Assembly (NCBI RefSeq): GCF_900101615.1
Contig: NZ_FMZX01000009.1
Span: 62,001-126,000 of the forward strand
DNA from: Belnapia rosea
GTDB lineage: Bacteria; Pseudomonadota; Alphaproteobacteria; Acetobacterales; Acetobacteraceae
Direction: 5' to 3'
Length of the DNA: 64,000 nt
Shown here: piece by piece, positions 27,924 to 36,763 of the stretch
Position numbering within the stretch: position 1 is the stretch's first letter
Layout: the number at the start of each line of letters is the position of its first letter
The notes under the pieces: generated by a model
The model's database searches: none
What the model saw: only the letters and a program-made list of their open reading frames with translations
Told to the model about the DNA's origin: nothing
Made by a program: the position numbers and the translations under genes

Positions 27924-29294
27924 ATGGCAAGGCTCCTCATCATCGGCGCGCTGACGGCGGAACTCGGCCTGGCCGCGCGCATGGCGACGGCCCGTGGGGC
28001 TCGGCTGGCCCAGGCGGAGGGCGTTGCCTCCGGCCTCGAGCGGCTGCGGGCGGTGGGGGCGGATCTCGTGCTCTGCGAAGTCACGCACGATATCGGCTGG
28101 CTGGTGGAGCAACTCGCGGCGGAGCGCATCGCCTGCCCGGTGGTCGCCTGCGGCCGCAACGCCGACGCGGCGGCCGCGGTGCGGGCGATCCGCGCCGGCG
28201 CCAAGGAATTCCTGCCGCTGCCGCCGGATGCCGAGTTGATTGCCGCCATGCTCGCCGCCGCCGCCGGCGAGGCGGACGCCCCGGTGCATCGCGACCCGGC
28301 CATGGCGGCGCTGCTTGACCGCGCGGCACAACTGGCCACGGCCCAGGCCAGCATCCTGATCACCGGCGAGAGCGGCACGGGGAAGGAGGTACTGGCCCGC
28401 CACATCCACCGCAGCAGCCGCCGGATGCAGGGACCTTTCGTCGCGTTGAACTGCGCGGCACTGCCCGAGGCCCTCCTGGAATCGGAGCTCTTCGGCCATG
28501 AGAAGGGCGCCTTCAGCGGCGCCGTCGCGGCCCGGCGCGGCAAATTCGAGCAGGCCGATGGCGGTACCCTCCTGCTCGACGAGATCGGCGAGATGGACCC
28601 GCGGCTCCAGGCCAAGATCCTCCGCGTGATCCAGGAGCGGGAGGTGGACCGGCTCGGTGGCGGCGCCCCGATCAAGGTCGATGTGCGCCTGCTGGCCGCG
28701 ACCAACCGCGACCTCGCGGCGGAGGTGCAGGCAGGCCGCTTCCGCGCCGATCTCTACTACCGCCTCAACGTGCTCGCGCTGCATATCCCGCCGCTCCGCG
28801 AACGCCCGCTCGACATCCTGGCGCTGGCCGGGCATTTCGCCATCCGCTACGCCGAGGCCAACGGGCTGCCGAAGCGCGCCCTCTCGCCGGCGGCCGAGGC
28901 GCTGCTGCTGTCGCATCCCTGGCCGGGCAATGTACGGGAGCTCGAGAATACGCTGCACCGCGCCGTGCTGCTGGCGCGCGGCCCGGCCATCGGGCCGGAG
29001 GCGGTGGAACTCACCCTACTGGCGCCACTGCCCCAGGCGGAGCCGCGCCCGGCAGCGAGGGCGGAGCCTGCTGCGTCACGCAGCCTCTCGGGCCTCGTCG
29101 GGCGGAAGGTGGAGGAGGTGGAGCGGGACCTGATCCTCGAGACATTGAGCCACTGCCTCGGCAACCGCACCCGCGCGGCGGAGATCCTTGGCATCTCCAT
29201 CCGCACGCTGCGCAACAAGCTGCACGAGTACCGCGCCCAGGGCATGCCGGTGCCGGCCGCGCATCCGCCGCTGCCCTGGCCGATGGAGGCCTGA
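27924..29294 (+). CDS. flbD: Sigma-54-dependent flagellar transcriptional regulator FlbD-type
   Basis: A 456-residue bacterial enhancer-binding protein. Residues 1-115 form a receiver-like domain in which the phospho-acceptor position reads CE (about 51-52) instead of Asp, so it is unlikely to be phosphorylated. The AAA+ domain has Walker A GESGTGKE (148-155), the sigma-54 contact loop GAFSGA (195-200, a variant of GAFTGA), Walker B LLLDEIGEM and the arginine finger region. The C-terminal Fis-like helix-turn-helix (NRTRAAEILGISIRTLRNKL) binds DNA. Its position in the class II operon matches FlbD, which switches middle and late flagellar genes. Confidence 0.9.
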   Translation: MARLLIIGALTAELGLAARMATARGARLAQAEGVASGLERLRAVGADLVLCEVTHDIGWLVEQLAAERIACPVVACGRNADAAAAVRAIRAGAKEFLPLPPDAELIAAMLAAAAGEADAPVHRDPAMAALLDRAAQLATAQASILITGESGTGKEVLARHIHRSSRRMQGPFVALNCAALPEALLESELFGHEKGAFSGAVAARRGKFEQADGGTLLLDEIGEMDPRLQAKILRVIQEREVDRLGGGAPIKVDVRLLAATNRDLAAEVQAGRFRADLYYRLNVLALHIPPLRERPLDILALAGHFAIRYAEANGLPKRALSPAAEALLLSHPWPGNVRELENTLHRAVLLARGPAIGPEAVELTLLAPLPQAEPRPAARAEPAASRSLSGLVGRKVEEVERDLILETLSHCLGNRTRAAEILGISIRTLRNKLHEYRAQGMPVPAAHPPLPWPMEA

Positions 29295-29297
29295 CCG

Positions 29298-31361
29298 ATG
29301 GGGGGCATCGCGCTGCCGGCCTGGCTGCACCGCCTCCAGCCGGGGGGTGATATCACGCTGGCCATCGGCGTCGGCCTGCTGCTGGCCGTGCTGGTGGTGC
29401 CACTGCCGACGCTGCTGCTCGATGCCGGGCTGGCGCTCTCCATCACCCTCTCCGTGCTGGTGCTGATGGTTGCGCTGTTCCTGCGCTCGCCGCTCGAATT
29501 CACCGCCTTTCCGCAATTGCTGCTGCTCACCACCCTGCTGCGCCTTGCCCTCAACGTGGCGACGACGCGCACCATCCTCAGCCATGGGCATGAGGGGCCG
29601 GAAGCGGCGGGGCATGTCGTCGCGGCCTTCGGCGGCTTCCTGATGGGCGGCGACGTGATGGTCGGGCTGATCGTCTTCGCCATCCTGCTGATCGTGAATT
29701 TCATGGTCGTCACCAAGGGCTCGGGCCGCATCGCCGAGGTGGCGGCGCGGTTCAGCCTGGATGCGATGCCGGGCAAGCAGATGGCGATCGACGCCGACCT
29801 CTCCGCCGGCATCATCGACGAGCCGGAGGCACGGCGCCGCCGCAGCGAATTGGAGCAGGAGAGCGCCTTCCACGGCGCCATGGACGGCGCGGCGAAATTC
29901 GTCCGCGGCGATGCGATCGCCGGGCTGATCGTCACGGTGGTGAACCTGCTGGGCGGTCTCGGGATCGGCGTGCTGCGGCATGGCCTGGCAATCGGCGAGG
30001 CGGCGACGACCTTCGCCACCCTCACCGTGGGCGACGGGTTGATCAGCCAGATTCCCGCGCTGCTGATCTCGGTCGCCGCCGGCATCGTCGTCACCAAGGG
30101 CTCCAGCAAGGAGCGCGCCGACGAGATGATGAGCCGCCAGCTTGGCGGCGGCTGGAAGCCGATGGCCTTGGCCTCCGGTGCCGCAGGCTTCCTTGCGCTG
30201 ATGCCGGGCATGCCGCTGCTGCCCTTCCTCGCGCTGGCCGGCGGCGGCGGCGCCCTGGCCTGGCATCGGCGCGAGGCGGAACGCAAGCAGGCCGAGGCGC
30301 CACCACCGCCGCCGCCGCCGCCTGGGGAGCCGCCGGTCGCCGAGGCCCTCCGGCTCGACCTGCTGCGGCTGGAACTCGGCTATGGGCTATTGTCGCTGGC
30401 CGCCGGCGAGGCGCCGCGGCTGACCGAGCAGATCCGCAGCCTTCGCCGCACGATGGCGAGCGAGATGGGCTTCGTCCTGCCGAGCGTCCGCATCCAGGAC
30501 AACCTGGAATTGCCCCCCGATGAATACATCCTGCGGGTGAAGGAGATCGAGGCCGCGCGAGGCCGGCTGCGCCCGCCGCTCCACCTCGCCATCGATCCAT
30601 CCGGCCAGGTGCCGGCCATGCCCGGCGAGCGGACGAATGAGCCGACCTTCGGCCTGCCCGCGCTCTGGATCGAGGAGGCGCTGCGGGATGAGGCCCTGGC
30701 GCGGGGCTGCACCGTGGTCGACTGCGCCGGCGTGCTGGCGACCCACCTGACCGAGACGGTGCGCGACACCATGCCGGAGTTGCTCTCCTTCGCCGAGACG
30801 CAGAAGCTGCTCGACGAACTTCCTGCGGAACACAAGAAGCTCGTCTCCGACGTCATCCCGGCGCAGATCGGCGTCGGTGCCCTGCAGCGTGTCCTGCAGG
30901 CGCTGCTGGCGGAGCGGGTCTCGATCCGAGACCTGCCGACCATCCTTGAGGGCGTGCAGGAGGCGACCGCAGGTGGTGCCCGCGGCATGGGCCAGATCCT
31001 TGCGACAGTACGCGGCCGGCTGGCACGGCAGCTCTCCGAGGCGGCGCGCGGGCCACAGGGCTATGTGCCGCTGGTGCCGCTCTCGGGGGAATGGGAGCTG
31101 GCCTTTGCCGAAAGCCTCGCCGGACCGCCGGAGGAGCGGCAGCTCGCCATGGCGCCCTCGCGGCTGCAGGAATTCATGCAGCGGGTGCGCGAGGTGCTCG
31201 ATGCCGCCGCGGCGGCGGGAGAGGCACCGGTGCTGGTCTGCTCGGCCGGGATCCGCGGTCATGTCCGCGCCATCGTCGAGCGCTTCCGCCCCTCGACCAC
31301 GGTGCTGAGCCAGACGGAAATCCATCCGCGCAGCCGCATCCGCACCGTGGGCACGGTCTAA
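29298..31361 (+). CDS. flhA: Flagellar export apparatus protein FlhA
   Basis: FlhA is the nonameric export-gate component. The 687-residue chain has about eight membrane helices in its first 320 residues, including the conserved cytoplasmic loop region AEVAARFSLDAMPGKQMAIDADLSAGIID (FHIPEP signature). A proline-rich linker at about 335-350 leads to a cytoplasmic domain that forms the export ring and binds chaperone-substrate complexes. It is slightly shorter than the typical ~700 residues. It lies three bases after flbD. Confidence 0.95.
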   Translation: MGGIALPAWLHRLQPGGDITLAIGVGLLLAVLVVPLPTLLLDAGLALSITLSVLVLMVALFLRSPLEFTAFPQLLLLTTLLRLALNVATTRTILSHGHEGPEAAGHVVAAFGGFLMGGDVMVGLIVFAILLIVNFMVVTKGSGRIAEVAARFSLDAMPGKQMAIDADLSAGIIDEPEARRRRSELEQESAFHGAMDGAAKFVRGDAIAGLIVTVVNLLGGLGIGVLRHGLAIGEAATTFATLTVGDGLISQIPALLISVAAGIVVTKGSSKERADEMMSRQLGGGWKPMALASGAAGFLALMPGMPLLPFLALAGGGGALAWHRREAERKQAEAPPPPPPPPGEPPVAEALRLDLLRLELGYGLLSLAAGEAPRLTEQIRSLRRTMASEMGFVLPSVRIQDNLELPPDEYILRVKEIEAARGRLRPPLHLAIDPSGQVPAMPGERTNEPTFGLPALWIEEALRDEALARGCTVVDCAGVLATHLTETVRDTMPELLSFAETQKLLDELPAEHKKLVSDVIPAQIGVGALQRVLQALLAERVSIRDLPTILEGVQEATAGGARGMGQILATVRGRLARQLSEAARGPQGYVPLVPLSGEWELAFAESLAGPPEERQLAMAPSRLQEFMQRVREVLDAAAAAGEAPVLVCSAGIRGHVRAIVERFRPSTTVLSQTEIHPRSRIRTVGTV

Positions 31362-31364
31362 CCC

Positions 31365-32258
31365 ATGCGGCTCCGGCTGTTCCAGGCGGCAGGGATGGTG
31401 GAAGCGATGGCCCTGGTCCGGGCCGAGCTGGGCCCCGACGCCGTCATCCTCGACAGCCGGCGGGTGCGGGGCGGCGTCGAGGTGACGGCGGCCTTGGACC
31501 AGCCGGCCGCCGCGGTGCCGCTTCCGCACGGGCCGCTGCCTGGCCCCACCTCGCCACTCGCCCGGCATAACCTGCCGGCGGGACTGGCCGTGCGGCTGGG
31601 TGCCGGGCCGCTGGACGCGGAGCTTTCGGCCGCGCTGCGCTTCGCCCCGCTGCCCGATGGGCGCGCACGCCCCCTGCTGCTGGCCGGGCCGCCGGGGGCT
31701 GGCAAGACGCTCAGCTGCGCGAAGCTGGCGACGCGGGCCGTGCTCGCCGGTGCCCGGCCGCTTGTCGCCAGCACCGACGGGGTGCGTGCCGGGGCGACGG
31801 AGCAGCTCGGCGCTTTTGCGCGCGTGCTGGGCCTCCCACTCGCCGTGACACCGGAGCCGGACATGCTGCGGCATGCGCTGTCCCATCGCCAGCCCGGCCA
31901 GCCCGTGCTGATCGACAGTGCCGGCTGCGATCCCTTCGACCCCGTCCAGGCCGCCTGGCTGCGCAGCCTGGCGCTGGCCAGCGGGGCCGACCTGCTGCTC
32001 GTCCTCCCGGCCGGGCTGGACCCGGCCGAGGCGGCGGAGACAGCCGCCGCCTTCGGCGCCCTTGGCGCCCGCTACCTGCTGCCGACGCGGCTCGATGCCG
32101 TGCGGCGGCTGGGCGGCGTGCTGGCAGCCGCCAGCCTCGGCCTCGCCCTGACGGAGGCCGGCACCGGCACCGGCGTCGCCGATGGGCTGACCCCGATCGA
32201 CCCGGCCTGGCTGGCACAGCGACTGACCGCCCCTTTCCGTCTGGAATCCGCCGCATGA
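31365..32258 (+). CDS. flhF: Flagellar biosynthesis GTPase FlhF (short form)
   Basis: FlhF is an SRP-type GTPase that marks the cell pole for flagellum assembly. This 297-residue version keeps the NG domain: Walker A GPPGAGKT (108-115), the STDGVRAGATEQL G2-like region, IDSAGCDPF in place of DTAG, and a G4-like TRLD. The N-terminal B domain, normally long and basic, is reduced to roughly 60 residues. Position between flhA and flhG supports the call. Sequence divergence in G3 and G4 leaves GTPase activity uncertain. Confidence 0.82.
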   Translation: MRLRLFQAAGMVEAMALVRAELGPDAVILDSRRVRGGVEVTAALDQPAAAVPLPHGPLPGPTSPLARHNLPAGLAVRLGAGPLDAELSAALRFAPLPDGRARPLLLAGPPGAGKTLSCAKLATRAVLAGARPLVASTDGVRAGATEQLGAFARVLGLPLAVTPEPDMLRHALSHRQPGQPVLIDSAGCDPFDPVQAAWLRSLALASGADLLLVLPAGLDPAEAAETAAAFGALGARYLLPTRLDAVRRLGGVLAAASLGLALTEAGTGTGVADGLTPIDPAWLAQRLTAPFRLESAA

Positions 32259-33040
32259 ACGACACCCGATCCGGCCAGATCATCGCCATCGCCTCCGGCA
32301 AGGGCGGCGTGGGCAAGACCTGGCTCGCCATCAGCCTCGCCCAGGGCCTGGCGGAGGCAGGAAGCCGGGTGCTGCTGGTGGATGCCGATTTCGGCCTGGC
32401 CAATGTCGATGTGCAACTCGGCCTCGCCCCCGGGCCGGATCTGGGCGAGGTGCTGGCAGGCCAGCGCTCCCTGGCGGAGGCGGTGAGGCCCCATGCGGCC
32501 GGCTTCGACATCCTCCCCGGCCGCTCCGGCTGCGGCAGCCTGGCCGGCCTCGGTACGGCGGCGCTGGCCCGGCTCGAACCCCTGCTCGCCGCCGCGGCCG
32601 GGCAGTGGGATGTGGTGCTGCTCGATCTCGGGGCCGGGCTGGAACCCGTCGTGCGTAGCCTCGCCGCCCTCGCCGATACCCTGCTCGTGGTAGCGACGGA
32701 GGAGCCAACCAGCCTCACCGATGCCTATGCGGTGCTGAAGCTCCATCGGCGGGACCGGCCGCCTGGCGACCAGCGCGTGGTGGTGAATCTCGCCACCGAC
32801 CAGGCTGCGGGCCAGCGGGTCTGGCGCAGCCTCGACACTGCCTGCACCCGCTTCCTCGGTGCCGGCGTGCCGCTTGCCGGCATCATCCGGCGGGATGCGC
32901 GGGTGGCGGAGGCCATTCGCCGTCAGACGCCGCTGCTGACACGGCATCCGATGGCGCATGCCGCCGCGGATGTTCGTGCCCTGGCCGCCACGCTCACCAC
33001 CCTGTCGCGCCAGGCGGGAAAGTTACATCCGGCCATTTGA
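32255..33040 (+). CDS. flhG: Flagellar number regulator FlhG (MinD/ParA-type ATPase)
   Basis: FlhG (FleN/YlxH) is a MinD-like ATPase that limits flagellar number by acting on FlhF. The 261-residue protein has a deviant Walker A KGGVGKT (16-22), LLVDADFGLANVDVQLGL, and VVLLDLGAGLEP in the Walker B position. The N-terminal DQAxxLR helix that activates FlhF in some bacteria is missing. The ATG overlaps the flhF stop by four bases, as expected for partners made in fixed ratio. Confidence 0.88.
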   Translation: MNDTRSGQIIAIASGKGGVGKTWLAISLAQGLAEAGSRVLLVDADFGLANVDVQLGLAPGPDLGEVLAGQRSLAEAVRPHAAGFDILPGRSGCGSLAGLGTAALARLEPLLAAAAGQWDVVLLDLGAGLEPVVRSLAALADTLLVVATEEPTSLTDAYAVLKLHRRDRPPGDQRVVVNLATDQAAGQRVWRSLDTACTRFLGAGVPLAGIIRRDARVAEAIRRQTPLLTRHPMAHAAADVRALAATLTTLSRQAGKLHPAI

Positions 33041-33061
33041 TGTCCGGCGCGAAAGGGATTA

Positions 33062-33118
33062 CGGCAGAAAGCGGAAACGGTTTCCCGTCCTGCCGGGTGG
33101 GCCTGCCCTTTTCTGCCG
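33062..33118 (+). promoter_or_regulatory. Inverted repeat in the leader of the OmpA-family gene
   Basis: Nine-base arms CGGCAGAAA (33062-33070) and TTTCTGCCG (33110-33118) flank a 39-base loop that itself contains the palindrome GGAAACGGTTTCC. The element ends ten bases before the start codon and encloses no coding sequence. It could be a terminator for the flagellar operon or a leader fold controlling translation of the outer-membrane protein; sequence alone does not decide. Confidence 0.35.
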
Positions 33119-33127
33119 GAGTATCCG

Positions 33128-34204
33128 ATGACCCTGCGCCAGACCTTGCTTGCTACAGCCGTCGTAGCCTCCGCTGTCCTGCCCGGCTCCGGCATCGCGC
33201 AACCGATCTCGGGCCTCTACGTCGGCGCCGGCGCCGGCCTGAACAACTGGCTCGACAACAAGAACCGCGGCATCCACGTCCACGACAACGATATCGGCGT
33301 GGTCGCGCTGGCCTCCATCGGCTGGGGCTTTGGCAACGGGTTCCGGGCGGAGGTCGAGGGCAACTACCGCAACCAGGAGATCAAGCGCCTTTCGCTGAAC
33401 GACGTCACGGTCGGGCGGTCCGGCGACGTGAATCGCTACGGCGCGATGGCCAATCTGCTGTTCGACTTCGACCTGTCCGGTTTCGGCATCGCTCCGCGCG
33501 TCTTCCAGCCCTATCTCGGCGCGGGTGCGGGCTATGCCTGGACGGAGTACAGCAATGCCCGGTTCAATCCGGGGGCCAGCAGCTACCGCATCGACGATAC
33601 CGGCGGTGCCTTCGCCTGGCAGGCCATCCTCGGCGGCGCGGTGGGCATCGCCCCCGGCCTCGCCCTGACGGTGGAGTATCGCTATTTCAACGCCTTGCAG
33701 CCGGACCTCGCCGTCACCCGCACGGCCGGCCCGGTCAATGCGGCGGTGCCGGGCAAGTACCGGCCGGAAGGCGAGAACCACAGCCTGCTCTTCGGCCTGC
33801 GCTATGCCTTCAATGCCCCGCCCGCGCCGCCTCCGGTGGCCGAGGCGCCGGTGCAGACCCCGGCACCCGAGGTCGCCCGCACCTATCTCGTCTTCTTCGA
33901 CTGGGACCGCGCAGACCTGACCGACCGTGCCCGGCAGGTCATCACCGAGGCGGCCACTGCAACGCGTCGGTTGCAGTCCACAAAGATCGAGGTGGCGGGC
34001 CATGCGGACCGCTCCGGCACCCCGCAGTACAATCAGCGCCTCTCCGAGCGGCGCGCCCAGGCCGTCGCCGCGGAACTGGTGCGCCAGGGCATCAACCGCA
34101 GCGAGATCGGCATCACCGCCTATGGCGAGAGCCGCCCGCTCGTCCCGACGGCCGATGGTGTACGCGAGCCGCAGAACCGCCGCGTCGAGATCGTACTTCG
34201 GTAG
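33128..34204 (+). CDS. OmpA family outer membrane protein
   Basis: A 358-residue outer membrane protein. A signal peptide (cleavage about residue 24, after GSGIA) is followed by a glycine/aromatic-rich eight-strand barrel (about 25-235) and a proline-rich hinge (PPAPPPVAEAPVQTPAPE). The C-terminal OmpA peptidoglycan-binding domain has LVFFDWDRADLTDRAR and VAGHADRSGTPQYNQRLSERRA, with the diaminopimelate-binding Asp and Arg in place. It anchors the outer membrane to the wall. The barrel also resembles the OmpW/adhesin-type outer membrane domain, so pore activity is uncertain. Confidence 0.92.
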   Translation: MTLRQTLLATAVVASAVLPGSGIAQPISGLYVGAGAGLNNWLDNKNRGIHVHDNDIGVVALASIGWGFGNGFRAEVEGNYRNQEIKRLSLNDVTVGRSGDVNRYGAMANLLFDFDLSGFGIAPRVFQPYLGAGAGYAWTEYSNARFNPGASSYRIDDTGGAFAWQAILGGAVGIAPGLALTVEYRYFNALQPDLAVTRTAGPVNAAVPGKYRPEGENHSLLFGLRYAFNAPPAPPPVAEAPVQTPAPEVARTYLVFFDWDRADLTDRARQVITEAATATRRLQSTKIEVAGHADRSGTPQYNQRLSERRAQAVAAELVRQGINRSEIGITAYGESRPLVPTADGVREPQNRRVEIVLR

Positions 34205-34263
34205 GGCCAACCGGCCTGCGGTCCTGCGTTGCATCCTGACCCGGAGCAGCGCAGGACTCCCGT

Positions 34264-35151
34264 ATGATCGGCATCGACTGGGGCACCACCGCCTTCCGCG
34301 CCTACCGCCTCGCCCCCGGCGGCACCATTCTCGACCGGCGGGAGAGCGAGGGGGGCATCCTCTCCGTTCCACCCGGCGGCTTTCCGGCGGCGCTCTCCGC
34401 CGCCATCGGTCCTTGGCTGGCCGAGGGCGAAAGCCTCGTCCTGCTCTGCGGCATGGTCGGCAGCCGCCAGGGCTGGCAGGAAGTGCCCTATCTCTCCTGC
34501 CCGGCGGGCCCGGCCGAGATTACCGGCGCCCTCACGACCCTGCCCTTCGCTGGCGCCCGCTGCCTCCTGGTCCCGGGCCTCACGACGCGGGACTCGGGCG
34601 GCGTGCCGGATGTCATGCGCGGCGAGGAAACCAAGCTGATCGGGCTGCTGGCGGAGCTTGGCAATGCGTCGGCCCTGGCCTGCCTGCCGGGGACGCATTC
34701 CAAATGGGCCCGGCTTGAGGGCGGCCGCATCGCCAGCTTTTCCACGCATATGACGGGCGAGGTGCGTGCCGTACTGCTCGAGCACAGCATCCTCGGACGG
34801 CTGGCGAAGGAGGAGGCGCCGATGGACGAGGCAGCCTTCCTCCGCGGCGTCCGCCGGGCCCGCGAGGCGGGCGGGATGCTGCACCATCTCTTCGGCACGC
34901 GGGGCCTTGGCCTGATGGGCGAGCTGACGCCCGAGGCGACCAGCAGCTACCTCTCCGGCGTGTTGATCGGGCACGAGGTCTCGGCTGCGCTGGCCGATGG
35001 AGTGCCGCAGGGGCCAATCCACCTCGCCGGCTCCGCAACCCTGACCCGGTCCTATGCGCTGGCCTTCGGTGCCTTCGGGCTGGACCATCGCCTGCACGAC
35101 CCCGACCTGGTTCTCAGGGGCCTGGTGCTGATCGCGGAGACTCTGCCATGA
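34264..35151 (+). CDS. dgoK: 2-dehydro-3-deoxygalactonokinase
   Basis: DgoK phosphorylates 2-keto-3-deoxygalactonate in the De Ley-Doudoroff galactonate pathway. The 295-residue protein begins with the phosphate-binding IGIDWGTTAFRAY motif and contains GMVGSRQGWQEVPYLSCPA and CLPGTHSKWARLEGGRI, all typical of the family. It shares a four-base ATGA overlap with dgoA, so kinase and aldolase are made together. No galactonate dehydratase, transporter or regulator is adjacent, so substrate supply must come from elsewhere. Confidence 0.93.
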   Translation: MIGIDWGTTAFRAYRLAPGGTILDRRESEGGILSVPPGGFPAALSAAIGPWLAEGESLVLLCGMVGSRQGWQEVPYLSCPAGPAEITGALTTLPFAGARCLLVPGLTTRDSGGVPDVMRGEETKLIGLLAELGNASALACLPGTHSKWARLEGGRIASFSTHMTGEVRAVLLEHSILGRLAKEEAPMDEAAFLRGVRRAREAGGMLHHLFGTRGLGLMGELTPEATSSYLSGVLIGHEVSAALADGVPQGPIHLAGSATLTRSYALAFGAFGLDHRLHDPDLVLRGLVLIAETLP

Positions 35152-35768
35152 CGATGCGAGACTGGCTGGCCCGTTGCCCCCTCGTCGCCATCCTGCGCGG
35201 CATCACGCCGGAGGAGGCGGTGCCCGTCGCCGATGCGCTGCTGAACGCCGGCATCACCATCCTCGAGGTGCCGCTCAACTCGCCCGAGCCGATCGAGAGC
35301 ATCCGCCGGATGGCCGCGCATTGCGGCGAGCGGGGCCTGGTTGGCGCCGGCACGGTGATGACCGAGACGCAGCTGAACCAGGTGGCCGAAGCCGGCGGGA
35401 GGCTGCTGGTGACGCCGCATGCCGATGTGGCGCTGGTCCGCCAGGCGAAGCGGTTGGGGATGCTGGCCGCACCTGGCTTCTTCACCCCGACCGAAGCCTT
35501 CGCCCTGCTTGCGGCCGGGGCGGACGCGGTGAAGCTCTTCCCCGCCGAGGCCGCCTCGCCCGCCGTGCTGAAGGCGCTCCTCGCGGTGCTGCCGAAGGGC
35601 ACGCCGGTGCTGCCGGTAGGCGGCATGGGGGCGGAGACCATCCCCGCATGGCGGGCTGCCGGGGCCGTCGGGTTCGGGATCGGCTCCTCGCTCTACAAGC
35701 CAGGCGATTCAGCGGAACAGGTCGGCGCGCGGGCGGTGGCGCTGCGGCAGGCCATCGCGGCCCGCTGA
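35148..35768 (+). CDS. dgoA: 2-dehydro-3-deoxy-6-phosphogalactonate aldolase
   Basis: A class I KDPGal/KDPG aldolase of 206 residues that cleaves the DgoK product to pyruvate and glyceraldehyde 3-phosphate. Landmarks are PLVAILRGITPEEAVPVADAL, ITILEVPLNSP with the catalytic glutamate, GAGTVMTETQLNQV, and GADAVKLFPAE with the Schiff-base lysine. The ILEVPLNSP sequence and pairing with dgoK favour the galactose-series enzyme over Entner-Doudoroff Eda. It converges on the EAL gene. Confidence 0.93.
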   Translation: MTMRDWLARCPLVAILRGITPEEAVPVADALLNAGITILEVPLNSPEPIESIRRMAAHCGERGLVGAGTVMTETQLNQVAEAGGRLLVTPHADVALVRQAKRLGMLAAPGFFTPTEAFALLAAGADAVKLFPAEAASPAVLKALLAVLPKGTPVLPVGGMGAETIPAWRAAGAVGFGIGSSLYKPGDSAEQVGARAVALRQAIAAR

Positions 35769-35781
35769 GCGGGACGGCAGG

Positions 35782-36609
35782 CTATCCCGCTGCCGATACA
35801 AGGAAGGGACTGCGTTCCGGAACGGGCAGGCTGCGGAAGCCAGGGCGGGCGAAGAGATAGCCTTGAAAGAAATCGACGCCCATGTCCCGCAGGATGGCGC
35901 ATTCCGCCTCGGTCTCGATCCCCTCGGCAACGACCTGCACGCCGAGGTCCCGGCAGGCACCGATCATGGCGGCGAGGATAACCTGCCGGGCCCGGTGCGT
36001 GTCGCAGCCGCGGACCAGGCCCATATCGAGTTTCACCAGATCCGCCGGCAGGTCGGCGAGCAGGGCCAGCCCGGCATGGCCGGCCCCGAAATCGTCGATC
36101 GCCAGCGTGAAACCCATCTGCCGATAGGCCTGGAAGATGCGCAGCAGATGTGCGGGGTCGTGAACCCTCTCGCGTTCGCTGACCTCGAAGATCAGGCGAT
36201 TGGTCGGGAAGCCCGTGCGATTGGCGGCCTGGAGCGTTGCCTGGATGCAGGCCACCGGATTGTAGACTGCATTGGGCAGGAAATTGATGGCAAGCTTGGC
36301 CCCGCTTTCTGCCAGGCGGAGGCGGCTCGCCTCCTCGATCGCCGCGACGCGGCAGGCCTGGTCGAAGGCGTAGAGCCCTTCGGGCGCGACCTGATCGATG
36401 ACCCAGCCGGCACCCTGGCCCTCCGGCCCGCGCACCAGCGCCTCATGGGCATGAACACGTCCACCCTGCCCACCATCGAGAATGGGCTGGAAGGCCATGG
36501 CCAATTCGAAGTCGAGGCCATCTCCCTCGCGACAGCCGGCACAGGCCGGCTGTCCAGCAGCACTACGCGCATTCTGATTCGGCACCGGGGTCGTCATGGA
36601 CGGGCTCAT
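35782..36609 (-). CDS. EAL domain cyclic-di-GMP phosphodiesterase
   Basis: A stand-alone EAL domain of 275 residues preceded by a short N-terminal segment with a Cys-Ala-Gly-Cys pair. Catalytic features look intact: HEALVRG (about 55-61), NFLPNA, the metal-binding glutamate in FEVSERE, AIDDFGAGHAG, KLDMGLVRG and VVAEGIET. It should hydrolyse c-di-GMP and thereby favour motility, a role consistent with lying 2.7 kb from the flagellar operon. No sensory domain is present, but the Cys pair could sense redox or metal. It is divergent from the pca operon. Confidence 0.9.
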   Translation of the reverse strand: MSPSMTTPVPNQNARSAAGQPACAGCREGDGLDFELAMAFQPILDGGQGGRVHAHEALVRGPEGQGAGWVIDQVAPEGLYAFDQACRVAAIEEASRLRLAESGAKLAINFLPNAVYNPVACIQATLQAANRTGFPTNRLIFEVSERERVHDPAHLLRIFQAYRQMGFTLAIDDFGAGHAGLALLADLPADLVKLDMGLVRGCDTHRARQVILAAMIGACRDLGVQVVAEGIETEAECAILRDMGVDFFQGYLFARPGFRSLPVPERSPFLVSAAG

Positions 36610-36763
36610 ACGGGCCGGACACTAACCCAAAGTTGCCGAACCTATTTGGCTCATCGACCATTCACCGGAACTTGATGGCGCCGTTGCGGCCATTGACCGG
36701 CCCCCATCGCCGGGCAAGTCTCGCGTCTGCGTCAAGGGCCGGGTCGGAGAGGAGACACCGACA

